Origin: Igneacidithiobacillus sp041146875
GTDB lineage: Bacteria > Pseudomonadota > Gammaproteobacteria > Acidithiobacillales > Acidithiobacillaceae
Direction of reading: 5' to 3'
NCBI RefSeq assembly: GCF_041146875.1
Contig: NZ_JBFRXP010000022.1
Span: 1-37,095 of the forward strand
DNA: 37,095 nt
The notes beneath the pieces are model-generated. The model made no database searches. It had not been told where the DNA came from and saw only the letters and a list, made by a program, of their open reading frames with translations. Positions 15,589-23,784 of this stretch are shown here, piece after piece. Numbering within the stretch: the stretch's first letter is position 1; every line of letters starts with the position of its first letter. Position numbers and translations under genes: made by a program.

Positions 15589-15637
15589 TGCAGGGTATTT
15601 TTTCCTGACAAAAATTGTAGCCCCAGAGGAGTCTTCT

Positions 15638-16168
15638 ATGTTTCGCATTTCATCCCTCTGGGCGATCCTGAGCGTTGGCCTAGCCAGCGCTGGTTTCGCC
15701 TGTATCGCCAACGCCGCACTTGTCGCAGCGCCTGTTTCCGGCATGCCCAAGATCAATACCGATTCTCCTTTATATGTCGTAAATGTCGACCAAGGGGTCA
15801 CTCCGGCGGAGATCAAGCTCGGTATCAGCAGTGGAGCCGAGTCGGAAAACATGAATGTGGTCGGCAGCCTGGACGTCCAGCAGGGCTTGCAGGAACGCGG
15901 CATCAAAAGCAACACGCCCTATGTGATTTATGAGGTGTGCAATCTCGTGCTGGGGTCAAAAATTTTAACCAGCAGTCCCGAATTCGGCGCCTTTGCGCCC
16001 TGCAAAATTGTCATGTATCAGAGCCACGGGCAATTAAAACTCTTGACCTACCTGCCCACCTACGCACTGCGCTATTTCCCAAAAAATGCTGAGGCGGAAA
16101 AGGTAGCAAAGGAACTCGACAAACAAATCATCACGGTAATGAAACAGGCGAAATCTGGCGGCCTGTAA
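15638..16168 (+). CDS. Exported DUF302-like protein in the sox operon
   Basis: A 176-residue protein with a likely signal peptide (about residues 1-26, ending CIANA) and a DUF302-type core: YVIYEVCNLVLGSKIL, then the APCKIVMYQSHGQLKLLTYLP strand region. DUF302 proteins are small and of unknown biochemical function; several are secreted. Two cysteines lie in the core, one in EVCN and one in APCK, and could be reactive or paired. It has a ribosome binding site (AGAGGAG) and sits between soxA and soxB, spaced like its neighbours, so it is co-expressed with the thiosulfate-oxidising enzymes. A role in SoxYZ handling or sulfur-intermediate binding is possible but unsupported. Confidence 0.82.
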   Translation: MFRISSLWAILSVGLASAGFACIANAALVAAPVSGMPKINTDSPLYVVNVDQGVTPAEIKLGISSGAESENMNVVGSLDVQQGLQERGIKSNTPYVIYEVCNLVLGSKILTSSPEFGAFAPCKIVMYQSHGQLKLLTYLPTYALRYFPKNAEAEKVAKELDKQIITVMKQAKSGGL

Positions 16169-16194
16169 ACAAAAATTGGGGAGGTAATCGTACC

Positions 16195-17922
16195 ATGCAA
16201 CTAGGTAGAAGAGATTTTTTGCAACTTTTGGGAGTAGCCGGAGCAGGTGGTTTTTTTGCGCCGGGTGCCATTCAGGCGGCCTGGGGTAGCGACAAAGACC
16301 CCTATGATATTCCTGCCTACGGCAATGTGACGTTGCTGCACATGACGGACTCGCACGCGCAACTGCTACCGGTCTGGTGGCGGGAGCCGGATACGAACAT
16401 TGGCGTTGGCCCGGTGCTCAACCAAACGCCGCATCTGTGCGGCAAATGGATGCTGGATTATTACGGGCTGGCACATAGTGGACGCGATGAGTATGCCTAT
16501 TCGTGCTTGGATTACGATACCTTGGCCAAGCACTATGGGAAAATTGGCGGCTACGCCCATATTGCCACGCTGGTAAAGCGCTACCGGGAGCAGCTCGGTA
16601 ACCGGGCACTCTTGCTCGATGGCGGTGATACCTGGCAGGGCTCAGCCACCTCTCTCTGGACCCAGGGCGAGGATATGGTCGGCGCGCAAAACCTGCTCGG
16701 CGTCGACGATTTTGTTGGGCACTGGGAATTCACCTATGGGCAAAAACAGGTCGAATATCTGGTCAAGAATAAATTGAAGGCGAAGTTTTTGGCCCAGAAC
16801 GTGTTCAGCAATACCTGGCAGGAACCGGTCTTCCAACCCTATCAGATCCACGAAATCAGCGGTCAACGCATTGCGGTCATTGGTCAGGCCTTTCCCTTCA
16901 CCCCCATCGCCAATCCTGGTTATATGATTCCTGACTGGGGCTTTGGTATTCACACCGAGCACATGCAAAAGATGGTGGATGAGTGCCGCAACGACAAACA
17001 TGCTGATCTCGTTGTCGTCCTTTCGCACAACGGTGCCGACGTCGATAAGAAGATGGCTTCACTGGTCAAAGGCATCGACATTATCCTGGGAGGGCACACC
17101 CACGACATCATGGGTCCCAAGCCTTTTCAGGTAAACCAGACCCTGATCATCAACACCAGTACCAACGGCAAGGTTTTGGCACGCTTTGATCTCGACGTTG
17201 GCAAGGGCAAGTTGAACGGCTGGCGCTTCCATTATCTCCCCGTGTTCTCCAATCTCATCCCGGCCGATGCCGAGATGACAAAATACATTGACGGCGTGCG
17301 CAAGCCTTATTTGGAGAAGCTTCAGCAGCCCTTGGCCACTACCGGCAGCCTGTTGTACCGGCGTGATAACTTCAACGGTACCTTCGATCAACTCCTCTGC
17401 GATGCTCTGCGCGCCGAGATGGATTGTGAGGTCTCCTTCTCGCCCGGCTTCCGTTGGGGCTACTGCAAGTTACCTGGGGAGACGATCACCATGGAAGACG
17501 TGATGGGGCAAACGGCCATCACCTATCCCCAGGTTACGGTCAACAACTATACCGGCGAGCAGATCAAAAACATCATGGAGCAGGTGGCGGATAACATCTT
17601 CAACCCCAACCCCTATTACCAACAGGGCGGCGACATGATCCGGGTGGGTAACATCCAGTATGATTTCAACCCCGATGAAAAGATCTACCACCGTATTAGC
17701 AATTTGCGTATTGGTGGCAAACTCGCCAGCGCGAGCAAAAAATACAAGGTCGCGGGCTGGGCGGCCATGCAACCGGTAGAAGGGAAGCCGGTCTGGGAAG
17801 TCTTTGCCAGCTGGCTGCAAAGTCAGAAGCACGTGGAAGTAAAAAAAGTCGATCTGCCGGTGCTGAACGCCGACATGCGCAGCAACAAAGGCATTGCTTT
17901 CCCAAAAACTTACAAGTTGTAA
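16195..17922 (+). CDS. soxB: SoxB sulfate thiohydrolase
   Basis: A 575-residue dimanganese hydrolase of the 5'-nucleotidase superfamily that releases sulfate from the SoxY-bound S-thiosulfonate. A Tat leader (GRRDFLQLLG, residues 4-13) is followed by metallophosphoesterase motifs: HMTDSHAQL, DGGDTWQGS, the SHNGADVD segment and GGHTHDIM. The C-terminal domain carries the family substrate region (SFSPGFRWGYCKLPGETITMEDVMGQTAITYP). Length is normal. It is the last sox gene and is followed by a strong terminator. No soxC or soxD occurs in the window, which places the system in the truncated Sox type. Confidence 0.96.
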   Translation: MQLGRRDFLQLLGVAGAGGFFAPGAIQAAWGSDKDPYDIPAYGNVTLLHMTDSHAQLLPVWWREPDTNIGVGPVLNQTPHLCGKWMLDYYGLAHSGRDEYAYSCLDYDTLAKHYGKIGGYAHIATLVKRYREQLGNRALLLDGGDTWQGSATSLWTQGEDMVGAQNLLGVDDFVGHWEFTYGQKQVEYLVKNKLKAKFLAQNVFSNTWQEPVFQPYQIHEISGQRIAVIGQAFPFTPIANPGYMIPDWGFGIHTEHMQKMVDECRNDKHADLVVVLSHNGADVDKKMASLVKGIDIILGGHTHDIMGPKPFQVNQTLIINTSTNGKVLARFDLDVGKGKLNGWRFHYLPVFSNLIPADAEMTKYIDGVRKPYLEKLQQPLATTGSLLYRRDNFNGTFDQLLCDALRAEMDCEVSFSPGFRWGYCKLPGETITMEDVMGQTAITYPQVTVNNYTGEQIKNIMEQVADNIFNPNPYYQQGGDMIRVGNIQYDFNPDEKIYHRISNLRIGGKLASASKKYKVAGWAAMQPVEGKPVWEVFASWLQSQKHVEVKKVDLPVLNADMRSNKGIAFPKTYKL

Positions 17923-17951
17923 CGTGGTATAGCGGTAACGAGCGGGACTCT

Positions 17952-17975
17952 GCCGGCCATCAGGCCGGCTTTTTT
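17952..17975 (+). terminator. Rho-independent terminator of the sox operon
   Basis: GCCGGCC (17952-17958) pairs perfectly with GGCCGGC (17963-17969) around ATCA and is followed by six T residues. It lies 30 bases after the soxB stop and insulates mreB from sox transcription. Confidence 0.93.
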
Positions 17976-18013
17976 GTAGTCAAATTACTACAGTTTCAGT
18001 CGCTTAGAGGTTC

Positions 18014-18042
18014 TTGGGCTTTGCCATAGCTCATGTTAGACT
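18014..18042 (+). promoter_or_regulatory. Candidate sigma-70 promoter for mreB
   Basis: TTGGGC (18014-18019), a 17-base spacer and TAGACT (18037-18042), preceded by TGT as an extended -10. The -35 is weak. It is the best-placed candidate between the sox terminator and mreB and would give a leader of about 80 bases. Confidence 0.42.
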
Positions 18043-18129
18043 GGCCCAACATTTTTTGGACCGCTGGTTATTCAGGCGGGCAAACAACAGCGACGGCTTC
18101 TGGATTCCCACATGCAGGATCACAACTAA

Positions 18130-19173
18130 ATGATATTCAAGCGCTTTCTCGGACTGTTTTCGAGCGACCTTGCAGTCGATCTCGGCACGGCAAACACCCT
18201 GATCTACGTACGCGGCAAAGGCATTGTCCTCTCGGAACCGTCCGTAGTGGCTATCCGTATCGGTCGCCACGGTGCCGACCGACGCACCCAGGCCGTCGGC
18301 GAAGAAGCCAAACGCATGTTGGGGCGCACTCCGGCTAACATCATTGCCATCCGCCCATTGAAAGATGGCGTCATCGCCGACTTCCAAATCACCGAGGCGA
18401 TGCTCAAACATTTCATCAAACGCGTCCATCCTCAGCGTTTTTTGAGTCCCAGCCCACGTATCATCGTCTGCGTACCCTATGGTGCAACACAGGTAGAGCG
18501 CCGCGCCATTCGCGAATCGGCGCAGAGTGCCGGTGCCCGGGAGGTCCATCTCATCGAAGAACCCATGGCCGCAGCAATTGGCGCGGGTCTGCCGGTTGCC
18601 GAACCAACCGCTTCTATGGTCGTGGACATTGGCGGTGGTACCACCGAGGTCGGTGTGATTGCCTTGGGCGGTGTGGTTTACTCGCAAAGCGTACGTGTGG
18701 GTGGCGACAAGATGGATGAAGCTATCGTCAATTACATCCGCCGTAACTACGGCATGTTGATTGGTGAAAGTACCGCCGAAGAAATCAAAAAGAATATCGG
18801 CTGTGCGTACCCTCTGAGCGAAACCCTGACCATGGAAGTTCGTGGGCGCAATCTTGCCGAAGGCGTGCCGCGCACCTTCAGCATCTCCAGTAACGAAATC
18901 CTCGAAGCCATGCAGGAGCCGCTCGGCGCGATCGTCGGCGCAATCAAACTGGCGTTGGAGCAGACGCCACCGGAGCTCGCTGGCGATATCGCCGAGCGCG
19001 GTATGGTGCTCACGGGTGGCGGCGCCCTAGTGCGAGATCTTGATCGTTTGATCATGGAAGAGACTGGCCTACCGGTCATCGTGGCCGAGGACCCGCTCAC
19101 CTGCGTTGCCCGCGGTGGCGGTCGAGCGCTCGAGGAATTGGAGCGCTTAGGCGAGGTATTCGCAGAAGAGTGA
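18130..19173 (+). CDS. mreB: Rod shape-determining actin homologue MreB
   Basis: A 347-residue bacterial actin that forms membrane-bound filaments directing lateral cell-wall synthesis. The N-terminal amphipathic region (MIFKRFLGLF) precedes the phosphate-1 motif DLGTANT; phosphate-2 lies at DIGGGTTEVG and the adenosine motif near LTGGGALVRDLD. The segment EEPMAAAIGAGLPV is typical. It heads mreB-mreC-mreD-rodA-dacA and should interact with RodA and a class B penicillin-binding protein. Length and motifs are standard. AGGA ten bases upstream serves as ribosome binding site. Confidence 0.97.
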   Translation: MIFKRFLGLFSSDLAVDLGTANTLIYVRGKGIVLSEPSVVAIRIGRHGADRRTQAVGEEAKRMLGRTPANIIAIRPLKDGVIADFQITEAMLKHFIKRVHPQRFLSPSPRIIVCVPYGATQVERRAIRESAQSAGAREVHLIEEPMAAAIGAGLPVAEPTASMVVDIGGGTTEVGVIALGGVVYSQSVRVGGDKMDEAIVNYIRRNYGMLIGESTAEEIKKNIGCAYPLSETLTMEVRGRNLAEGVPRTFSISSNEILEAMQEPLGAIVGAIKLALEQTPPELAGDIAERGMVLTGGGALVRDLDRLIMEETGLPVIVAEDPLTCVARGGGRALEELERLGEVFAEE

Positions 19174-19186
19174 ACGCGGGCCGCTA

Positions 19187-20020
19187 ATGTCTGCCATGTC
19201 GCTTACCCGTCCGCTTCCCTCGCTGTTGCGCTTCGTCCTCCTTGCCGCAATCAGCATAGGATTGAGTTTTTACAGCGTTGAGCATCCGAGCCTGCAACAA
19301 CTCGGCCTGAATTTGGCGCGACCCATGCTGTGGCTCAATGGCCAGTTAAACGACGCATGGTCAGCCAGCAGTCAGTATTTGCAGGGGCAAGCGGCACTGC
19401 AGAAAGAGAACTCGGTGCTCCGGCAACGCGTGCGCGCCCTGGAAACAGAAAACCTGGCATTACCAGTATTACGTACGGAAAATCGTCAGCTTCTCGCCCT
19501 GCTCGATAGTTTCCCTACGGCACCCGGGCGCGTGGCGGTGGCACAGATCGAGGCACAGAACCTCCTTGCCGGCAATCAGCAAATCACCATCAATTTAGGC
19601 TCTGCACAAGGGGTCTATATTGGCCAGCCCGCCCTCGCACCCGGTGGAGTGGTTGGGCAGGTAGTCGTCGTAAGTCGCGATAATGCCAGAATCAGCTTAT
19701 TGTCGGATCTGTCCAGCTCTATTCCCGCACAACCCCTAGGGGGTGATCAACCCCTCCTTGTCGACGGGCGGGGGAATTTACAAGCATTGTCCGTACCCTT
19801 CCAGCCGCGGGACACAAAACTTGCACCCGGTACGGAACTGATAACTTCCGGACTGGGTGGCCGTTTCCCTCCGGGCCTGCCTTTGGGTGTGGTGGAAGCG
19901 GTCCGACGCACGAGTAGTGGACCTTTTGCTCAGGTAGTGGTTCGTCCAAGTGCCAACCTTGCGGCGCTAAGTACGATTCTGTTGCTTTGGCCGCAAACCC
20001 GCCATTCGTCGCATCAATGA
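19187..20020 (+). CDS. mreC: Rod shape-determining protein MreC
   Basis: A 277-residue bitopic membrane protein. One transmembrane helix (about residues 11-27) is followed by a short coiled coil (LQKENSVLRQRVRALETENLALPVLRTENRQLLALLD) and two beta domains with the family segment AQGVYIGQPALAPGGVVGQV. MreC assembles on the periplasmic side and activates the PBP2-RodA synthase. The start lies 13 bases after mreB. Its stop overlaps the mreD start (ATGA), so the two are translationally coupled. Nothing unusual. Confidence 0.95.
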   Translation: MSAMSLTRPLPSLLRFVLLAAISIGLSFYSVEHPSLQQLGLNLARPMLWLNGQLNDAWSASSQYLQGQAALQKENSVLRQRVRALETENLALPVLRTENRQLLALLDSFPTAPGRVAVAQIEAQNLLAGNQQITINLGSAQGVYIGQPALAPGGVVGQVVVVSRDNARISLLSDLSSSIPAQPLGGDQPLLVDGRGNLQALSVPFQPRDTKLAPGTELITSGLGGRFPPGLPLGVVEAVRRTSSGPFAQVVVRPSANLAALSTILLLWPQTRHSSHQ

Positions 20021-20493
20021 AGGCAGGTGCCCTAATTGTTGGCTTTGTTTTGGCCTTCTTTACGGAATCTTTGCCGCTGGGACCCTTATACGTGCAGTTG
20101 CATCCCGATTTTGTGGCGCTGCTCATCCTCTACTGGGCCCTAAGCAGCAGCCAGGCATTAAGCTATGTTGCCATCTGGCTTATTGGTCTAGTACAAGATT
20201 TACTTCTCGGTGATTTGCTCGGCGCCCAGGCAATCTCTCTCGTTCTGATGCTGGTACTACTCTACACTTGGATAAGCCGCGTACGCAGACTCCCGCCGTG
20301 GGAACAGCTTTTTTTTATCTTCTTTCTGCTCCTCGCCCAACGCGTCAGCGCTTGGCTTTGGCAGCTCTGGGTCGTACCGATCGCTTGGCACAACTCTCTC
20401 CTTCTCGGACCAGCGCTAGGCGCCGCGCTCTGGCCTTTGTTAACCTATCTCCTCGACCAACTGCAACGCCACTGGCCGCAACGGAGGGGATAG
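20017..20493 (+). CDS. mreD: Rod shape-determining protein MreD
   Basis: A 158-residue inner-membrane protein with about five hydrophobic segments (FVLAFFTESLPL, FVALLILYWAL, LSYVAIWLIGLVQDLLLGDLLGAQAISLVLMLVLL, FFIFFLLLAQRVSAW). The motif QDLLLGDLLGAQA is typical of MreD. I chose the ATG at 20017, which overlaps the mreC stop; an upstream TTG would give a longer overlap without a better ribosome binding site. It is part of the elongasome scaffold with MreC. Confidence 0.92.
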   Translation: MKAGALIVGFVLAFFTESLPLGPLYVQLHPDFVALLILYWALSSSQALSYVAIWLIGLVQDLLLGDLLGAQAISLVLMLVLLYTWISRVRRLPPWEQLFFIFFLLLAQRVSAWLWQLWVVPIAWHNSLLLGPALGAALWPLLTYLLDQLQRHWPQRRG

Positions 20494-20497
20494 GCAG

Positions 20498-21601
20498 ATG
20501 AACTCCAGCAATTGGCCACAACGTCTGAGCCAGATCATCGGCCACATCGACCCGGCCTTGATGACTGGCATCTTGCTGCTGATGGGGACCAGCCTCGCGG
20601 TGCTCTATAGTGCCAGCCAACAGAATCTCCATGTCGTCTGGGCGCAACTCCTGCGCTTTATCATTGGCATTGGCGTCATGATTGTTATTGCCAATACCCC
20701 GCCAGAGCGCTTACGCGCCTGGGCTCCGCCCCTGTACCTCCTGGGTATCGTACTGTTGATGCTTACCCTCGTCATCGGCGAAACCAGTATGGGGGCCAAG
20801 CGCTGGTTGGGTTTTGGCCCACTGAGTTTTCAACCCTCAGAATTGGTCAAACTCGCTCTCCCCCTGATGCTCGCCTTTTACTACTCCCAGGTGGAGGACG
20901 TGCGCCTGTGGCGTCCTACTATCATCGGCTTTGTCCTGATTGGCGTGCCCTTTCTCCTCATCGCCAAGGAACCCGATCTCGGCACAGCGGTGCAAATCGC
21001 CGCCGCCGGCCTCTTTGCGATGTGGCTGGCGGGGGTCCGACGACGTTGGTTCTTCGCTCTGATTCTGCTCGCTGCAATTAGTGGCCCCGTCCTCTGGCAT
21101 TTTTTGCATGGTTATCAGAAAGAACGCATTCTCACCTTCCTCGATCCGCAGCGCGACCCTTTGGGCGCTGGCTACCACATCATCCAGAGCATGATCGCTA
21201 TTGGCTCGGGCGGCATCTTTGGCAAAGGCTGGTTTCACGGTACCCAAGTCAACCTGGATTTTTTACCTGAGGCGCAAACCGATTTTGTCTTTGCCGGGTT
21301 TGCTGAGGAGTTCGGCCTGGTGGGCGTGCTTTTGCTCATGGCGGTATACTTGCTTATCGTGCTGCGCGGCCTGGTCATTGCCTTTGAAAGTCGCTCTCGT
21401 TTTGGCAAACTCTTGGCAGGCACCTTGAGTCTTACCTTTTTTCTGTACGTTTTCATCAACATGGGAATGACCACTGGGATTTTGCCGGTCGTCGGTGTAC
21501 CTTTGCCACTCATCAGCTACGGCGGCACGGCCATGCTGACCTTCCTCGTCGGTTTGGGTATTCTCATGTCGATTCACTCGCATCCCCGTCTTCACGACTG
21601 A
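20498..21601 (+). CDS. rodA: Peptidoglycan glycosyltransferase RodA
   Basis: A 367-residue SEDS-family polymerase with about ten transmembrane helices. Family segments are present: WLGFGPLSFQPSELVKLALPL, the catalytic-loop region FLLIAKEPDLGTAVQ (with the essential Asp), QSMIAIGSGGIFGKGWFHGTQ, FLPEAQTDFVFAGFAEEFGL, and VPLPLISYGGTAML near the end. It polymerises glycan strands during elongation together with PBP2. Here rodA follows mreD directly after four bases; mrdA (PBP2), often found between them, is absent. The ribosome binding site GGAGGGGA is good. The protein looks full length. Confidence 0.96.
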   Translation: MNSSNWPQRLSQIIGHIDPALMTGILLLMGTSLAVLYSASQQNLHVVWAQLLRFIIGIGVMIVIANTPPERLRAWAPPLYLLGIVLLMLTLVIGETSMGAKRWLGFGPLSFQPSELVKLALPLMLAFYYSQVEDVRLWRPTIIGFVLIGVPFLLIAKEPDLGTAVQIAAAGLFAMWLAGVRRRWFFALILLAAISGPVLWHFLHGYQKERILTFLDPQRDPLGAGYHIIQSMIAIGSGGIFGKGWFHGTQVNLDFLPEAQTDFVFAGFAEEFGLVGVLLLMAVYLLIVLRGLVIAFESRSRFGKLLAGTLSLTFFLYVFINMGMTTGILPVVGVPLPLISYGGTAMLTFLVGLGILMSIHSHPRLHD

Positions 21602-21626
21602 TTTCACCTTCATTAGCAGGATTTTC

Positions 21627-22790
21627 ATGCCCTACATGCGTACTCTCATTGCGTCTCTTCTGGCTCCCACACTCCTGGCAGTCTCCACGCTAGCCCTAGC
21701 GGTAACACCTACACCACAGCTACCCATTCCACCAGCACCGACATTACCCAATGTCGCAAGCTACGTCCTGATAGATTATCAAACTGGACAGGTCATCGCG
21801 GCGAAAGACCCAGATCTGCGACGCGCACCAGCCAGCTTGACGAAATTAATGACGGCGTATCTCACCTATCAAGCGATTGCCGATGGGAGCCTGCGCTTGG
21901 AGGAAACCGTCCCCGTCTCGGACACCGCGTGGAAGACTGGTGGTTCGCGGATGTTTTTGCAGCCACACCTGCCAGTCACGGTGGATCAACTGCTGCACGG
22001 ATTACTGATTGATTCTGGTAACGATGCGGCAGTCGCCCTCGCACAGAACGTAGGAGGCAGCCAAGAAGCCTTCGTCACGCTAATGAACAGCGCCGTCGCG
22101 CGATTGCACTTGCAGTCGACCCATTACAGCAATGTGGACGGCTTGCCCGATGACAATCTCTACACCACGGCCTTCGATGTTGCGCGCCTCTCGCGCGCTC
22201 TGATCGAGCAATATCCGCAAGTCCTGCAGATTACCAAACTGAAGTCCTACACCTACAATAAAATCACGCAACGCAGTTGGAATCCCGTATTGTTCCGTGA
22301 TCCTAGCGTCGATGGCCTAAAAACCGGGCTCACCGATGCCTCAGGTCATTGTATTGATGCCACGGCGCAGCGTAATGGACGGCGCCTCATTGCCGTCGAG
22401 ATGGGGGCGCCAAGCTGGTCTTCGGGTACCGACGCCATCGAAGCCCTGCTCAACTATGGTTACCGCTTCTACCAGAATCAGCAATTGGCTCCCGCCGGCA
22501 AACAGGTGGGGGTTGCTTCCCATACCACTTGGTCGCCGATGCAGGTGCCGGTGACCGTAGCGCGGACACTGGTGGTGACCGTTCCCCATGGTCGTGGTGC
22601 AGATGTACAAACCCACCTGGTTTGGGATTCAAAGGTGCAAGCACCCTTTGCCAAGGGCACGGTGCTGGGGCAGCTAGAGGTTACCCTGGATGGCAAAACC
22701 TTGCGCAGCGTCCCAGTCATTGCCAGCACGGGCACGAGCAAGGCATCCTGGCTCGGGCAACTGTGGCACCGTGTACGTAGCGCCATCTGA
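21627..22790 (+). CDS. dacA: D-alanyl-D-alanine carboxypeptidase (PBP5/6 type)
   Basis: A 387-residue periplasmic penicillin-binding protein. The signal peptide (to about residue 26) precedes the catalytic motifs Ser70-Leu-Thr-Lys73, Ser130-Gly-Asn132 and Lys232-Thr-Gly. A C-terminal beta domain follows, ending in an amphipathic tail (ASWLGQLWHRVRSAI) that attaches the protein to the membrane. It trims the terminal D-alanine from peptidoglycan stem peptides. It is 25 bases after rodA and leads into ybeD-lipB-lipA, an order also known from enterobacteria. Motifs and length are normal. Confidence 0.95.
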   Translation: MPYMRTLIASLLAPTLLAVSTLALAVTPTPQLPIPPAPTLPNVASYVLIDYQTGQVIAAKDPDLRRAPASLTKLMTAYLTYQAIADGSLRLEETVPVSDTAWKTGGSRMFLQPHLPVTVDQLLHGLLIDSGNDAAVALAQNVGGSQEAFVTLMNSAVARLHLQSTHYSNVDGLPDDNLYTTAFDVARLSRALIEQYPQVLQITKLKSYTYNKITQRSWNPVLFRDPSVDGLKTGLTDASGHCIDATAQRNGRRLIAVEMGAPSWSSGTDAIEALLNYGYRFYQNQQLAPAGKQVGVASHTTWSPMQVPVTVARTLVVTVPHGRGADVQTHLVWDSKVQAPFAKGTVLGQLEVTLDGKTLRSVPVIASTGTSKASWLGQLWHRVRSAI

Positions 22791-22876
22791 GGCTGGGGAC
22801 TTCACCTAATGCCGTAGAAGCACTACCATGCAAGCATTGATGCCTCGGGCAGTACGAGGCGCGACGAGGAGTAGCC

Positions 22877-23143
22877 ATGGACGCGCCAAGTGAAGCGCCA
22901 GAAGACTTTCCCCATATCCACCACGTGAAGGCCATCGGTCAACACGATGATCTGCTGCAAGCGATGCGTGAGGCTCTCGTGGCTCATGCGCCGGATCTGC
23001 CACTGGAAGCGTTTAGTGTCCGCGTCAGTGGCGGTGGCAAGTACAGCGCCGTCACCTGCTCGCTGAGGGTCGACAGCGCCGAGCATCTACAAGCCATCTA
23101 CGCAGCGGTACAGGAAATCGATGGGGTGATGATGTGCCTATGA
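22877..23143 (+). CDS. ybeD: YbeD-family DUF493 protein
   Basis: An 88-residue ferredoxin-fold protein of the YbeD/DUF493 family (FPHIHHVKAIGQHDDLLQAMREAL, FSVRVSGGGKYSAVTCSLRVDSAEHLQAIYAAVQEIDGVMMCL). Function is not well defined; the family is strongly linked to lipB and resembles small regulatory ligand-binding domains. GAGGAG lies six to seven bases before the ATG. A short GC hairpin (22842-22847 with 22855-22860) stands just ahead of that site. Its stop overlaps the start region of lipB. Confidence 0.92.
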   Translation: MDAPSEAPEDFPHIHHVKAIGQHDDLLQAMREALVAHAPDLPLEAFSVRVSGGGKYSAVTCSLRVDSAEHLQAIYAAVQEIDGVMMCL

Positions 23144-23784
23144 ATCCATCTGAACCCATTTCTGTGCGCTGCTGGCCAGGGCTTTTGCCTTATTTCACCG
23201 TACTTGATGCCATGCGTGAGTTCACGCGCCAGCGGGATGAAACGACGCGGGATCAAATCTGGTTGTTGCAGCACCCCCCGGTCTTCACGTTAGGACGCAA
23301 CGCCGATCCTGCCGACGTGCTTGATCCCGGCCCCATTCCCGTAATCCGCAGTGACCGCGGCGGCAAGGTGACCTACCATGGACCGGGGCAATGGGTAGCC
23401 TATCTGCTCATTGATCTCGCACGCTGCGAGTGGAATGTGCGACAACTGACTCGCGCTATGGAAAGTGCGGTGATTCACCTGCTCGCGCAGCACAGCATAA
23501 GCGCCGAGGCACACCGCGAAGCGCCAGGCGTGTATGTGCGTGGGGCCAAAATTGCCTCCCTTGGACTGCGCATACAAAAGGGCCGCAGCTATCACGGCTT
23601 GAGCCTGAATACTGACATGGACCTCAGCCCTTTCCAGCGTATCCACCCCTGCGGTAGCCCTGGCCTGGAGGTCACCCAAGTGCATACTCTCTGCCCTGAA
23701 CTGCGCTCTGAAACGGTTGCACAGGAGCTGCTAAACAGTCTTTCTATCGCCCTGGAGCGCCCGCTAGATAAGGGAGGCAGCTAA
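23134..23784 (+). CDS. lipB: Octanoyltransferase LipB
   Basis: A 216-residue enzyme that moves the octanoyl group from acyl carrier protein to lipoyl domains. The motif GGKVTYHGPGQWVAY is followed by the catalytic pair Lys139 (GAKIASLGLRI) and Cys173 (HPCGSPGLEVTQV). Two starts are possible: GTG at 23134, with GGGG at good spacing, and ATG at 23140, which overlaps the ybeD stop as ATGA. The difference is two residues. Its stop overlaps lipA by one base (TAATG). Together with lipA it supplies lipoate for 2-oxoacid dehydrogenases, glycine cleavage and possibly lipoate-binding proteins that serve sHdr. Confidence 0.95.
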   Translation: MPMNPSEPISVRCWPGLLPYFTVLDAMREFTRQRDETTRDQIWLLQHPPVFTLGRNADPADVLDPGPIPVIRSDRGGKVTYHGPGQWVAYLLIDLARCEWNVRQLTRAMESAVIHLLAQHSISAEAHREAPGVYVRGAKIASLGLRIQKGRSYHGLSLNTDMDLSPFQRIHPCGSPGLEVTQVHTLCPELRSETVAQELLNSLSIALERPLDKGGS

